Of a DNA stretch of 64,000 nt, positions 8,957-17,548 are shown in pieces (positions within the stretch are counted from its first letter, which is position 1; every line of letters begins with the position of its first letter). The translations under genes and the position numbers were made by a program. Origin of the DNA: Desulfobulbus alkaliphilus. GTDB taxonomy: Bacteria > Desulfobacterota > Desulfobulbia > Desulfobulbales > Desulfobulbaceae. The DNA lies in contig NZ_JAFFQC010000006.1 in assembly GCF_016918545.1 (NCBI RefSeq), positions 91,099 through 155,098 on the forward strand, given 5' to 3'. Under the pieces are notes generated by a model, which was not told the DNA's origin, did no database searches, and was given only the letters and a program-made list of their open reading frames with translations.

Positions 8957-8974
8957 ACGCTCACGGATCCAGGC
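8957..8974 (-). repeat. Orphan left terminus of the dispersed repeat
   Basis: ACGCTCACGGATCCAGGC is the reverse complement of the family's left end (CCTGGATCCGTGAGCG plus flank). No other part of the element adjoins it. It may be an excision or deletion scar. Confidence 0.6.
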
Positions 8975-8983
8975 ACCTGTATG

Positions 8984-9010
8984 ATCAGTGATATCAGTGA
9001 TATCAGTGAT
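8984..9010 (+). repeat. Three tandem copies of ATCAGTGAT
   Basis: Three perfect, directly abutting 9-bp units. They sit between imperfect inverted arms (GGCACCTGTATGATCA on the left, TGATCACATGTGCC on the right). The site lies 120 bp before the radical SAM start and could be an operator array or a slippage-prone repeat. No protein can be assigned. Confidence 0.7.
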
Positions 9011-9129
9011 CACATGTGCCCTGGATCTGTGCAGACGTGGCTGCATGCACGGGCAGCAGCATCCGCGCAAATTTCAGGTTGCTGAAATTGCTTACTTCCC
9101 GGTTTTTTTGTCTTGGAGAACATAGACAC

Positions 9130-11676
9130 GTGACCAAATTTCAGCAGGTGGATCTGGACAGGATCCTCCCCCTGGTGCGCAAACCAGGTCAATATATCGG
9201 CGGTGAATTACACGCCAGCAATGGGCATCTGCTGGACAATCATCTGAACTTTTGCCTGGTTTTCCCCGATCTTTATGAAATCGGCATGTCCCACCAGGGG
9301 TTGCAGATTCTCTATCATATTCTCAACAATATGAACCGGGTTGCCGCCCACCGTTGTTATGTGCCTGATATAGATATGGAAACCAAGCTGCGTGATTCCG
9401 GGGTTCCCCTATTTTCCCTGGAGGGCAGGTTCGGGTTGTCGGCGTACGATGTGCTTGGCATCACCTTGCCCCATGAACTCTGTTATACCAACATTCTCAC
9501 CATTCTCGATCTGGCTGGTCTTCCTTTCAGGGCATCCCGGCGCAACGAAAGGCATCCTTTGGTTCTGGGAGGCGGCCCCTGTGCTTTCAATCCCGAACCG
9601 GTGGCTGATTTTTTCGATGCTGTTGTTCTTGGTGACGGTGAGGAAATCATCGTTGAGCTGGCGGAACTTCTTCTTCAGGGGAAAGATGAGGGGTGGTCTC
9701 GCGCCGAAGTGTTAGCGCACCTGGCTTCGATCGCCGGAGTCTATGTCCCCGGTTTTTTCACTCCCCGGTACGAGCAGGGGCGGCTTATAGAAATTCGTCC
9801 GCTACAACAAGGGTATTCATCGGTACGGAAAAGGGTGCTGGCAAAATTACCGCCTCCTTTCCCGGGGCACAAGCCGCTTGTTCCAGTGGTGAAACCGGTG
9901 CATGACCGGCTTGGCATTGAAGTCGCCCGTGGTTGCACCCGTGGTTGCCGTTTCTGCCAGGCCGGGATGACCTACCGACCGGTCAGAGAGCGTAGTCTTG
10001 ACGAAGTCATCATTCTGGCAGAGCAGGGCATTGCTGCCGGCGGCTTTGAGGAATTGGCCTTGTTGTCCCTGTCCACAGGTGATTTTTCCTGCCTGGGTCC
10101 ATTGATGACCGAGCTGATGGATCGTTTTGCCGACACCTGTGTTTCTGTATCCATGCCTTCGATGCGAGTCGGAACTTTGACACCTGAAATCATGGAAGAG
10201 GTCAAGCGTGTCAGAAAATCCGGATTCACTATTGCGCCGGAAGCGGGCAGTGATCGACTGCGCCAGATCATCAATAAAGGGATCACTGAAGATGACCTCA
10301 TGGCCACCTGCCGGGACGCTTTTTTTCTCGGGTGGAATCTGATCAAACTGTATTTCATGGTCGGCCTGCCCACCGAGACGGAAAAGGATATCGAGGCTAT
10401 CGTCGATCTGGCCAAGAAGATCCGCAGCCAGACTGGACAGAGGAAAGGCCGGCCGGTACAGGTCAATATCGGTGTGGCGACCTTCATCCCCAAACCACAC
10501 ACCCCATTTCAATGGGAGGCGCAACTCAGTCTGGACGAATCGAAGCGACGTATTGATCGGCTCAAACAGCTCCTGCCTCGGCACGGCTTTAAACTCAAGT
10601 GGCACGATCCGCGGCAATCTTTTCTGGAGGGGGTATTTGCCAGAGGTGACCGTCGTCTGGCCCGATTGGTGGAAACAGCCTGGTCCAACGGGGTCCGCCT
10701 TGACAGCTGGTCGGAACATTACAGCCTTGAACAATGGCGACGGGCCGCTGCCCAGTGCGATATTGACCTCGAAGAGTATCTGCGGCGGCGGACCACGGAT
10801 GAAGTCCTGCCCTGGGATCACCTGCATACCGGGGTGGAGCGGACCTATCTTGAAGAAGAGTACAACCGGGCCCTTGCGCATATTTACACCCCGGACTGCA
10901 GAGTCAATGGTTGCCAGGGATGTGGACTGTGCGATTTTGAAAGTGTTCAGCCCGTTGTTTTTCCTCGGGGAAATGCTCTTTGCGAGCTGTCGGCGCAGGC
11001 GCGAAAAAAGATCCGCGGATCCCAGCAGCAGGGGTATACCTGCCGGGTCCGCTATACCCGCTGTGGTGACAGCCGCTTTTACGGCCATCTCGAACTGCTG
11101 CAGCTTGTTTTTCGCGCCCTGCGACGGGCAGAAGTGCCGGTCGTGTTCAGCAGTGGTTTCAACCCCAGTCCCAGAGTAGCTTTCAGCCAGGCTCTGCCGG
11201 TGGGGGTCGAAAGCCTGGCGGAATTTTTTGATGTGGTTCTGGCCCGACCGCCCGCTTCCCTGCAGGAACTCAAAGTTCGCCTTAACCACCAGTTGCCGGC
11301 GACCATCAGAGTCACCGAGATCCTCTTTCCGGTCGGCAAACCGGCTCAGAGTACGCTGATCAGCTATGAAATGCGTGGACCCTGTTTTTCCATCCAGGAA
11401 TTGCAGGTCAGGGTGGCCGCTTTTCTTGCCCGGGAGAGTTTTCCTGTTGAGCGTTTGCGGAAAAACCGCCGCCAAACCCTGGATCTCCGGCCTCTGGTGC
11501 GGCGTCTAGAAGTCGGAGACACGGAGGTTTTGCTGCTCGATCTATTGAGTCATCATGGGCAACCAGCAGCCAATCCCAGGGAAATACTCGAAAAAGTTCT
11601 GGGTCTCTCTAGGGAGGAGGCCCTGCTGGTACGAATCCTGAAAACGAAAATGGTGGAGATGGCGGCGCTGTCTTGA
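9130..11676 (+). CDS. Radical SAM fusion protein (TIGR03960-like) with C-terminal DUF2344-like domain
   Basis: The 848-residue product has an N-terminal region like B12-binding radical SAM proteins (LVFPDLYEIGMSHQGLQILYHILN). The radical SAM cluster motif is CTRGCRFCQAG (CxxxCxxC). TIAPEAGSDRLRQIINKG and YFMVGLPTETEKDIEAIVDL are typical SAM-domain blocks. After a Cys-rich patch (CRVNGCQGCGLCDFE) the C-terminus (YTRCGDSRFYGHLELLQLVFRA, SSGFNPSPRVAFSQALPVG) matches the DUF2344 (TIGR03936) family. The substrate is unknown. The GTG start follows TTGGAG; an upstream in-frame ATG would add 38 unlikely residues. Confidence 0.9.
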   Translation: MTKFQQVDLDRILPLVRKPGQYIGGELHASNGHLLDNHLNFCLVFPDLYEIGMSHQGLQILYHILNNMNRVAAHRCYVPDIDMETKLRDSGVPLFSLEGRFGLSAYDVLGITLPHELCYTNILTILDLAGLPFRASRRNERHPLVLGGGPCAFNPEPVADFFDAVVLGDGEEIIVELAELLLQGKDEGWSRAEVLAHLASIAGVYVPGFFTPRYEQGRLIEIRPLQQGYSSVRKRVLAKLPPPFPGHKPLVPVVKPVHDRLGIEVARGCTRGCRFCQAGMTYRPVRERSLDEVIILAEQGIAAGGFEELALLSLSTGDFSCLGPLMTELMDRFADTCVSVSMPSMRVGTLTPEIMEEVKRVRKSGFTIAPEAGSDRLRQIINKGITEDDLMATCRDAFFLGWNLIKLYFMVGLPTETEKDIEAIVDLAKKIRSQTGQRKGRPVQVNIGVATFIPKPHTPFQWEAQLSLDESKRRIDRLKQLLPRHGFKLKWHDPRQSFLEGVFARGDRRLARLVETAWSNGVRLDSWSEHYSLEQWRRAAAQCDIDLEEYLRRRTTDEVLPWDHLHTGVERTYLEEEYNRALAHIYTPDCRVNGCQGCGLCDFESVQPVVFPRGNALCELSAQARKKIRGSQQQGYTCRVRYTRCGDSRFYGHLELLQLVFRALRRAEVPVVFSSGFNPSPRVAFSQALPVGVESLAEFFDVVLARPPASLQELKVRLNHQLPATIRVTEILFPVGKPAQSTLISYEMRGPCFSIQELQVRVAAFLARESFPVERLRKNRRQTLDLRPLVRRLEVGDTEVLLLDLLSHHGQPAANPREILEKVLGLSREEALLVRILKTKMVEMAALS

Positions 11677-11849
11677 GAATTTTGTCGGTTTACGGTAGAT
11701 AAGGTCGGTTGCTCCTGGTGCAGAAGCAGGAGCGCGGTCAATGTTTCAGGATTGGGTTGGCAAGGCGCCGGGGATCAGTTTCTGACGAGTTTCTGACGAT
11801 TCAAATGTGCCGAAACCACCATATCCTCATCGATAACCAAGGAGAAACC

Positions 11850-13193
11850 ATGAAAAAGATTGTGCTGCGCGATGATGAGATACCGAAACAATGGTATAAT
11901 GTCATTCCCGATATTCCCAACGGACTGCAACCACCTCTGGACCCGGTAACCCATGAGCCCATGGGGCCCGAAAAACTGGCTGCTGTTTTTCCCATGGGTC
12001 TTCTGGAACAGGAAATGAGCCAGGATCGCTTCATTGACATCCCCGAGGAAGTGCTGGAAATTTATAAAATATGGCGGCCATCGCCGCTGGTCCGCGCCAG
12101 GAAGCTTGAAGAGGCTTTGGGCACTAAAGCCAGGATTTATTTCAAAAACGAAGGCGTCTCGCCGGTGGGCAGCCATAAGCCCAACTCCGCTGTGGCGCAG
12201 GCGTATTACAATAAACGGGAAGGCGTCAAACGATTGACCACGGAAACCGGAGCAGGTCAATGGGGTTCGGCTCTGGCCCTGGCGACCTCCAAGTTCGGCC
12301 TGGAGTGTAAAGTCTACATGGTCCGGGTTTCCTTTGATCAGAAGCCTTACCGCAAATTCATCATGCAGGCCTACGGTGGTCAGGTGGTTCCCAGTCCAAG
12401 TACGGACACCAGGATCGGCCGTGAGATTCTGGCCCGGGACCCTGAGACTCCCGGTGCCCTGGGCATGGCCATCTCCGAGGCTCTCGAGGATGCTTCCAGT
12501 CGGGATGATACCAATTACGCCCTTGGGTCCGTCTTGAATCATGTGGTCCTGCACCAGTCGATCATCGGCCTGGAAGCGAAAAAACAGATGGAGATCGCCG
12601 GGGCCTATCCTGATGTCATCATTGGCTGTTGCGGCGGTGGCTCTAATTTTGCCGGATTGGCAGTACCGTATATCCCCGATTATCTCGAAGGGAAAAAAAT
12701 CGAATTCATCGGTTATGAACCGGCATCCTGTCCCACTATGACCGGTGGACGCCTGGCCTATGATTCCGGGGACGTGGCCATGATGACACCGCTGCTGTAT
12801 ATGTACACTCTTGGCCATGACTTTGTTCCGCCAGGCATCCATGCCGGCGGCCTTCGGTACCATGGCATGGCTCCCATTATTTCGGCACTGATCAGAGACA
12901 ACATCATCATCCCCAAAGCAGTCCACCAACTGGAATGTTTTGAGGCCGGTCTCCTTTTTGCCAGAACCGAAGGGATCATTCCCGCACCTGAGACAACCCA
13001 CGCCATTCGCGGCACCATCATCGAGGCAATGAAAGACCCCAGGGAGCCAAAGACAATCCTCTTTAATTTCTCCGGGACGGGTTTGATAGATATGCCCTCC
13101 TACGACAATTATCTCTGCGGCAATCTCAGTGATTATTCCTATCCCCAGGAACAGATTGAGGCATCCCTGGCCCGACTGCCGAAAATTGATTAA
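11850..13193 (+). CDS. trpB2: TrpB2-type tryptophan synthase beta chain
   Basis: The 447-residue product is a PLP enzyme joining indole and serine. It carries the PLP lysine block [30 protein letters not shown] and the phosphate-binding CCGGGSNF loop. The extended N-terminus (YNVIPDIP...[14 protein letters not shown]) marks the TrpB2 subgroup, which usually acts without TrpA, perhaps in indole salvage. A perfect AAGGAG precedes the ATG. It is monocistronic here; a second trpB with trpA lies about 29 kb away. Confidence 0.93.
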   Translation: MKKIVLRDDEIPKQWYNVIPDIPNGLQPPLDPVTHEPMGPEKLAAVFPMGLLEQEMSQDRFIDIPEEVLEIYKIWRPSPLVRARKLEEALGTKARIYFKNEGVSPVGSHKPNSAVAQAYYNKREGVKRLTTETGAGQWGSALALATSKFGLECKVYMVRVSFDQKPYRKFIMQAYGGQVVPSPSTDTRIGREILARDPETPGALGMAISEALEDASSRDDTNYALGSVLNHVVLHQSIIGLEAKKQMEIAGAYPDVIIGCCGGGSNFAGLAVPYIPDYLEGKKIEFIGYEPASCPTMTGGRLAYDSGDVAMMTPLLYMYTLGHDFVPPGIHAGGLRYHGMAPIISALIRDNIIIPKAVHQLECFEAGLLFARTEGIIPAPETTHAIRGTIIEAMKDPREPKTILFNFSGTGLIDMPSYDNYLCGNLSDYSYPQEQIEASLARLPKID

Positions 13194-13232
13194 TCGAGGC
13201 AACCATTGCCGCTGTTCCACCTGCAGGTGATG

Positions 13233-13278
13233 AGGCGATCAGGCTATCGGGAGCCGCTGCACGGCAGCCTGGTCGCCT
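13233..13278 (+). other. Stem-loop downstream of trpB2
   Basis: Arms AGGCGATCAGGCT and AGCCTGGTCGCCT pair over 13 bases with one G.U, and an inner GCCG/CGGC stem stacks above. No U-run follows, so it is not a classic terminator; it may protect the 3' end of the trpB2 message. Confidence 0.5.
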
Positions 13279-13389
13279 CCATGCGTAGAAGGAGTGTTCA
13301 TCCAGAAACTTCTTCCGAATCCAGGCATGTCGGCGGATGCAGCCGCCCGGAGTTGTTGTTTCCACGCGTGGATTGGTCAGAGCAACAAA

Positions 13390-14733
13390 GTGTCAGAAAA
13401 AAAACCGCTTCCAAGGGGCGCCAGATTGAAATTGGCCCTGCTGCCTGAAGAAAGGAGCCTTTGTCCGCTCCGAGTACACGACTGTGCATCGCGATACAGG
13501 CAACGACAGGTTGTTGTCCTGGCCTTGTGCCTGATGCTCTTGGTGGTGTTTCCAGGCGGCGGGTTATCCGGGCATGCTGCCTGTCAAGCCCTGGCGAACA
13601 CCCAGGGGAAGAATGCCTACGGGGTTGCCGACAGGGATGGCCGGATGATCGATGCCTGCAATCCTGATCTGCCATTGATACCGGCAAGTGTACTGAAAAT
13701 TGGCACCGCTTTGGCTGCCCACCACATCCTCGGCGATGACTATCGTTTTCGTACCGAGTTTTATGTGGATCACCGCGACAATCTCTTTATCAAAGGATTT
13801 GGTGATCCCATGCTGGTCACCGAGGAGATGGCTTTCATTGTTGAGCAATTGCACCGGTCGGGGCTGCGCCGGGTGCGCACCCTGTATGTCGATTCTTCTG
13901 CATTTGCGCTGACGGATCAGGTTCCCGGGCGCGGTGGTAGTACCAATCCCTACGATGCTCCGGTGGGGCCCTTATCCGTGAACTTCAACACAGCCTATCT
14001 CGCCGTGGACGCAGAAGGGGGTATTCATTCGGCGGAACCACAGACGCCGACCCTGCCGTTGTTCAGGGAATTGGCCCAGGGACTGTCGCCAGGCCTTCAT
14101 CGGATCAATATCTGCGGCAGCGGCCCATGCGATCTTGAAACCCGGATGGCTCAGTATGGAGGCGAACTGCTGCACAATCTGTTGGACAAGGCCGGAATTC
14201 CGGTCGTTGCTGTTGGTGGTCTCCAGAAGGTGCCACCTGATGATCAGGTGCGTCTGCTCTACAGGCATTATTCCACCTGGTCATTGGCGGAGATCAATGT
14301 TGCCATGCTCGAATATTCCTCCAATGTCATAGCCAATCTGCTTTTTCTGGCCTGTGGCGCGCAGCGGTACGGATATCCCGCCACCTGGGAGAAGGCACGG
14401 CAGGCAGTCTCCATGGAAATCACTCATCTTGTGGGACAAGAGAGGGCAGCTGGTCTTAACCAGGAGGAGGGTTCCGGTCTGTCACGCCGCAATCGGGTTA
14501 CGGTTCGAACCATGCTGTCTCTTTTGGAGGCGTTTCGGCCTTATACCGATTTGCTCAGGCAACAGGGAAAAGTCTCCATGAAAACAGGGACGATGACAGG
14601 TGTTGCTGCTGCAGCGGGATATCTGACTAATGGCAGAGCGTTTGTCATTCTTCTCAACGAGTCGACCAACGACAGGTCTGCCCTTGTTCAGCGGCTTGAA
14701 GGCTGGTATGGGGAAAGTAATTCAGCTGAATAG
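13390..14733 (+). CDS. dacB: D-alanyl-D-alanine carboxypeptidase/endopeptidase, PBP4 (S13) type
   Basis: A periplasmic peptidoglycan enzyme that removes terminal D-Ala or cuts cross-links. The three serine-enzyme motifs are present: SVLK (SxxK), SSN within YSSNVIANLL (SxN) and KTGT. A hydrophobic signal segment (VVVLALCLMLLVVFPGGG) precedes the mature part. The start is uncertain: the frame is open to 13294 and the GTG chosen is only one option. The mature enzyme is shorter than E. coli PBP4 (477 residues). No immediate operon partner is visible. Confidence 0.85.
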   Translation: MSEKKPLPRGARLKLALLPEERSLCPLRVHDCASRYRQRQVVVLALCLMLLVVFPGGGLSGHAACQALANTQGKNAYGVADRDGRMIDACNPDLPLIPASVLKIGTALAAHHILGDDYRFRTEFYVDHRDNLFIKGFGDPMLVTEEMAFIVEQLHRSGLRRVRTLYVDSSAFALTDQVPGRGGSTNPYDAPVGPLSVNFNTAYLAVDAEGGIHSAEPQTPTLPLFRELAQGLSPGLHRINICGSGPCDLETRMAQYGGELLHNLLDKAGIPVVAVGGLQKVPPDDQVRLLYRHYSTWSLAEINVAMLEYSSNVIANLLFLACGAQRYGYPATWEKARQAVSMEITHLVGQERAAGLNQEEGSGLSRRNRVTVRTMLSLLEAFRPYTDLLRQQGKVSMKTGTMTGVAAAAGYLTNGRAFVILLNESTNDRSALVQRLEGWYGESNSAE

Positions 14734-14758
14734 ACATTTTCCGTTTGTGCCTTATAAT
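14731..14758 (+). promoter_or_regulatory. Candidate sigma-70 promoter for cbpA-type gene
   Basis: TAGACA and TATAAT are separated by 16 bases, matching the consensus at 11 of 12 positions. The predicted start is near 14765, giving a 5' leader of about 50 bases before the DnaJ-like gene. The -35 box overlaps the dacB stop codon. A second, poorer TTGACA/AATAAT pair (14784-14811) lies too close to the start codon. Confidence 0.6.
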
Positions 14759-14814
14759 AACAGCACAACGAACCTTGATCACATTGACATCTTTTTTGCG
14801 TAGATAATAATACT

Positions 14815-15759
14815 ATGGAGTACTACCAGATCCTCGGCGTCGGCAAAAACGCGTCTGCCGATGAAATCAAAAAAGCCTATCGTAAACTGGCTCTCAAGTA
14901 TCATCCGGATAAAAACCAGGGCGACAAGGACGCTGAAGAAAAGTTCAAAGAGATCAGTGAAGCCTACGCTGTCCTGTCGGATCCTGAAAAAAAGAGGCAG
15001 TATGATCGATATGGGGCGGCTGGTTTCCGGCAGCGTTTTACCCAGGAAGATATATTCCGTAATTTCGACCTGAATGATATTCTCCGCCAGTTTGGGTTTG
15101 GCGGCGGTTTCCGGAGCACCGGCGGGTTTCAGCAGGGCGGTTTTCGCGCAACAGGGCCGTCCCCTTTTGCCAGTTTTTTCAGCAACGCAGGGGCACGGGG
15201 CGGTTGCGGCAGCGGTGGGTGCGGGCCGCAGCCAAGCAAGGGCAAGGATCTTACCTATGAGATGACCATCACCCTGGAAGAAGTTCTGCACGGAGCTGAA
15301 AAGACGATCACTCTACGCCAGAACGGGCAGAACGAGAATGTTTCGGTTCGTATACCCAAGGGGATTGAGGACGGTAAACGACTCCGGCTGTCCGGCAAAG
15401 GGGCGTCATCCTCTTCGGGTGGCTCGCCGGGTGACCTCTATCTCAAGGTACATGTGGCCGAGCATCCTCTTTTTCAGCGGGTTGAAGACGATCTGGTTCT
15501 GGAGCACCGAATCCCTTTCAGTGAAGCCTGCCTTGGCGTTACCATCGAGGTAACCACTCTGGATGGCAAGAAATTCAATGTCAAGGTTCCGCCCGGGGTG
15601 CAGCAGGAAGCCAAACTTCGAATCAAGGGGCATGGCCTGCCCGCCGGGCCCATGGGGCAGCGTGGCGATTTGTTGGTGAAGATTGCAGTGCGGATTCCGA
15701 AGACCCTGACCCCGGAGCAGGAGGAAGTAGTGAAATCACTGGCGGCCGTTTCCCTTTGA
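14815..15759 (+). CDS. cbpA: CbpA-type DnaJ co-chaperone
   Basis: The 314-residue product has an N-terminal J domain (residues 1-70, [20 protein letters not shown] and the HPD tripeptide in KYHPDKNQG) that stimulates DnaK. A Gly/Phe-rich stretch follows (about 90-130), then the substrate-binding C-terminal domains ([21 protein letters not shown]). The CxxCxGxG zinc-finger repeats of true DnaJ are absent, so it is the CbpA/type II form. No dnaK or grpE adjoins it. Its stop codon lies in the loop of a perfect hairpin. Confidence 0.92.
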   Translation: MEYYQILGVGKNASADEIKKAYRKLALKYHPDKNQGDKDAEEKFKEISEAYAVLSDPEKKRQYDRYGAAGFRQRFTQEDIFRNFDLNDILRQFGFGGGFRSTGGFQQGGFRATGPSPFASFFSNAGARGGCGSGGCGPQPSKGKDLTYEMTITLEEVLHGAEKTITLRQNGQNENVSVRIPKGIEDGKRLRLSGKGASSSSGGSPGDLYLKVHVAEHPLFQRVEDDLVLEHRIPFSEACLGVTIEVTTLDGKKFNVKVPPGVQQEAKLRIKGHGLPAGPMGQRGDLLVKIAVRIPKTLTPEQEEVVKSLAAVSL

Positions 15760-15776
15760 AATCGGGAAACGGCCGC
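15742..15776 (+). other. Perfect 13-bp hairpin enclosing the cbpA stop codon
   Basis: GCGGCCGTTTCCC and GGGAAACGGCCGC are exact inverted arms with a nine-base loop containing the TGA. No T-run follows, so simple intrinsic termination is unlikely. It may stabilise the 3' end of the message or affect translation termination. Confidence 0.6.
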
Positions 15777-15869
15777 ATGAGTGCAGGTCGGCGTGGTGAT
15801 GTCAGGATATTGGCAACAGCGACCTCTCTTTGGGTACGTAGTATTTCCTGATCCCCTGTTCAGGGAGCA

Positions 15870-16217
15870 TCAGCAGCCTTCCAGGGCCCTTCTCGGCCGA
15901 GTGGGCCGTCGCTCTTCTTCTGTATCCGTCTCGGTAGGCTCGACGGTCACATCGGGAACCGTTTCTTCCTGTTCTTGTACAGTCTCCATTTCTTCCTCGG
16001 GTGTCGTCTGCACTTCGACTTCTTCACCCGGGTAGCCTACCTTCTCAGGTTGCTGGTCAAGGGGAAGAGTGATTTCCGGCTCTACCTGCTCGATGACGGT
16101 TTCAGCGGGTGCCTCCTGAACGGGCGCCTCTGTATCCTCCGAGGAACATCCCAGAAGGAAAAGCGAACAAAAGGCTATGGCCAAGAGAGGGGCTAGCATT
16201 TTTTGTACCATCTGCAT
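15870..16217 (-). CDS. Small acidic lipoprotein A (tandem paralogue)
   Basis: The 115-residue product has a signal peptide with lipobox FLLGCSS and a highly acidic, Pro/Thr-rich, probably disordered mature part. It shares the core VQEAPAETVIEQVEP and ITLPLDQQP with the gene just upstream, so the two arose by tandem duplication. The C-terminus differs, ending in a basic EERRPTRPRRALEGC tail. Function is unknown. An envelope location is inferred from the lipobox. Confidence 0.75.
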   Translation of the reverse strand: MQMVQKMLAPLLAIAFCSLFLLGCSSEDTEAPVQEAPAETVIEQVEPEITLPLDQQPEKVGYPGEEVEVQTTPEEEMETVQEQEETVPDVTVEPTETDTEEERRPTRPRRALEGC

Positions 16218-16229
16218 ACCTCAACCTCC

Positions 16230-16508
16230 TTACGAGTCCGTCTCTGCGGCTTCGACGGTCTCATCGGAAACGGTTTCTTCCTGTTCTTCCCCTGTCTCCA
16301 TCTCCTCTTCGGGTGTGGTATGTACTTCGTCTTCTTCACCCGGTTGCTGGTCAAGGGGAAGAGTGATTTCCGGCTCTACCTGCTCAATGACGGTTTCAGC
16401 GGGTGCCTCCTGAACGGTCGCCTCTTCCTCCGAGGAACATCCGAGAAGGAAAAGTGAACAAAAGGCAATGGCACAGAGAAGAGCTGTCAGTTTTTGTACA
16501 GTCTGCAT
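16230..16508 (-). CDS. Small acidic lipoprotein B (tandem paralogue)
   Basis: The 92-residue product begins MQTVQKLTALLCAIAFCSLF, with lipobox LLGCSS, and continues as an acidic low-complexity tail. It is the first gene of a two-gene tandem pair, 12 bases from its paralogue. The two differ by small insertions and deletions in the tail. An AAGGAGAT sequence precedes the ATG. Function is unknown. Confidence 0.75.
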   Translation of the reverse strand: MQTVQKLTALLCAIAFCSLFLLGCSSEEEATVQEAPAETVIEQVEPEITLPLDQQPGEEDEVHTTPEEEMETGEEQEETVSDETVEAAETDS

Positions 16509-16625
16509 GGGGGCAATCTCCTTACATTAGGGTTATTTGGTGCCGATACAGGAATGGATATCATTCCTGAGATTCTGCTGCGCTGGTTCATTCAATCCAG
16601 GGAATTTCATGGACATTTGTATTGT

Positions 16626-16845
16626 CCTGATTCTGTGACGGCTGGACATTTGTTTTGGAGATATCTTGCTGTTATCAGGGTATAATTGTCGCGGAATTTT
16701 TGATAATAACCTTCACCAGCCGCCCTTCGGGGGCATCCGTCCGCACGCCATCCTCATTGTCCCTGACCGTCCGATAAAGTCTCTTTTAAACGAACGGTCG
16801 CAGACAATAAAGCTGACGCAAGGACGAACACTCACGGATACAGGT
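16626..16845 (-). repeat. Dispersed repeat copy 4 (full length, reverse)
   Basis: A 220-bp reverse copy from CCTGATTCTGTGACGGCTGG to CACTCACGGATACAGGT on the plus strand. Both termini, the long hairpin and the right domain are present. With the short motif at 16865-16912 it occupies most of the gap between the lipoproteins and leuD, both read leftward. Confidence 0.9.
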
Positions 16846-16864
16846 ATTGTGAGAGTCTCCGGCG

Positions 16865-16912
16865 CCTCTCGATTCAGAAGAAAAAAAAGATCTTGTTTCC
16901 AGATGGACATCA
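16865..16912 (+). repeat. Short dispersed motif B, copy 1
   Basis: CTCGATTCAGAAG, an A-run and then TCTTGTTTCC followed by GATGGACAT resemble stretches just before trpB (41791-41843) and before the chemoreceptor gene (53028-53078). It lies directly beside dispersed repeat copy 4. Confidence 0.45.
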
Positions 16913-16990
16913 GCCGAAAGTCTGGTAAAAAATACGGCCTGAACTATCGTACTTGTAGTACAGAATCGGGTTGTGGTCACCCCTAAAAGG

Positions 16991-17521
16991 TTAATAATGG
17001 GCATCCGCATAGGTCAGCCAGCCCCCGGCCTTGATCAGTTTTTTATCAAAGGGATTAAGGGTGAAGGAGCACTGCGTGGTATCACCGGCACTGCTGGTTG
17101 CTGTCAGTTGTTCCTTGTCCAGGTCCACTGTGAGCGTAACCTTGCCCTGAAGGGCAAAAAGACGATCCAGCTCTTCCGACGGTAACTCGACGGCAAGGAT
17201 GCCACAGTTAAACATGTTCTGACGAAAGATGCGGGCAAAGCTTTGACCGACGACCATGTTGATCTCGTTGACTTCAAGAGCCCAGACGGCGTGTTCGCGG
17301 GAGGAGCCGCACCCGAAATTTGAGCGGGTGATCAGCACCCTGGCGTCCTGCATTTCAGGAGAATGGGGATCGAACTGACCTTCTTCCAGGTGCAGATCCT
17401 CAAGAAGGTGGGGTTGCAGGGCTTTCTTGGTGATTTCAGTCAGATATTTGGCTGGAATGATTTCGTCGGTATTGATGTCGTTTCTGTCGATAAAGGCCGC
17501 GGGGCCTCCAAACTCTTTCAT
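16991..17521 (-). CDS. leuD: 3-isopropylmalate dehydratase small subunit
   Basis: The 176-residue product is the swivelling subunit of isopropylmalate isomerase (leucine synthesis). NIDTDEIIPAKYL-type residues (DINTDEIIPAKYLTEI) and NFGCGSSREHAVWAL are the substrate-binding signatures. Length and sequence fit the LeuD2/archaeal-type clade, which can also belong to homoaconitase-like enzymes. It follows leuC with a 27-base gap, so the two are cotranscribed. Confidence 0.92.
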   Translation of the reverse strand: MKEFGGPAAFIDRNDINTDEIIPAKYLTEITKKALQPHLLEDLHLEEGQFDPHSPEMQDARVLITRSNFGCGSSREHAVWALEVNEINMVVGQSFARIFRQNMFNCGILAVELPSEELDRLFALQGKVTLTVDLDKEQLTATSSAGDTTQCSFTLNPFDKKLIKAGGWLTYADAHY

Positions 17522-17548
17522 ATCTTCTCCTTGTCCAGGCGGGGAGTC

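Larger units (their letters stand above)
8764..9129. other. Intergenic region with regulatory-looking repeats
   Basis: This gap separates the divergently transcribed AMIN and radical SAM genes, so promoters for both are expected. It holds an orphan end of the dispersed repeat (8957-8974), a triple 9-bp repeat (8984-9010), a short GC-rich motif shared with three other sites (9021-9050) and a small hairpin (AATTTCAG-GTTG-CTGAAATT, 9070-9089). No open frame looks like a gene. Confidence 0.6.

Noticed and set aside
9847..11475. A 542-codon antisense frame across the radical SAM gene
   Set aside because: The plus-strand gene has clear conserved motifs; the antisense translation shows none and is a codon-bias shadow.
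11775..13220. A 481-codon antisense frame across trpB2
   Set aside because: Shadow of a strongly conserved enzyme; no start signal or domain.
14784..14811. TTGACA with AATAAT just before the cbpA-type gene
   Set aside because: The implied transcription start would fall inside the coding region; the TAGACA/TATAAT pair upstream fits better.
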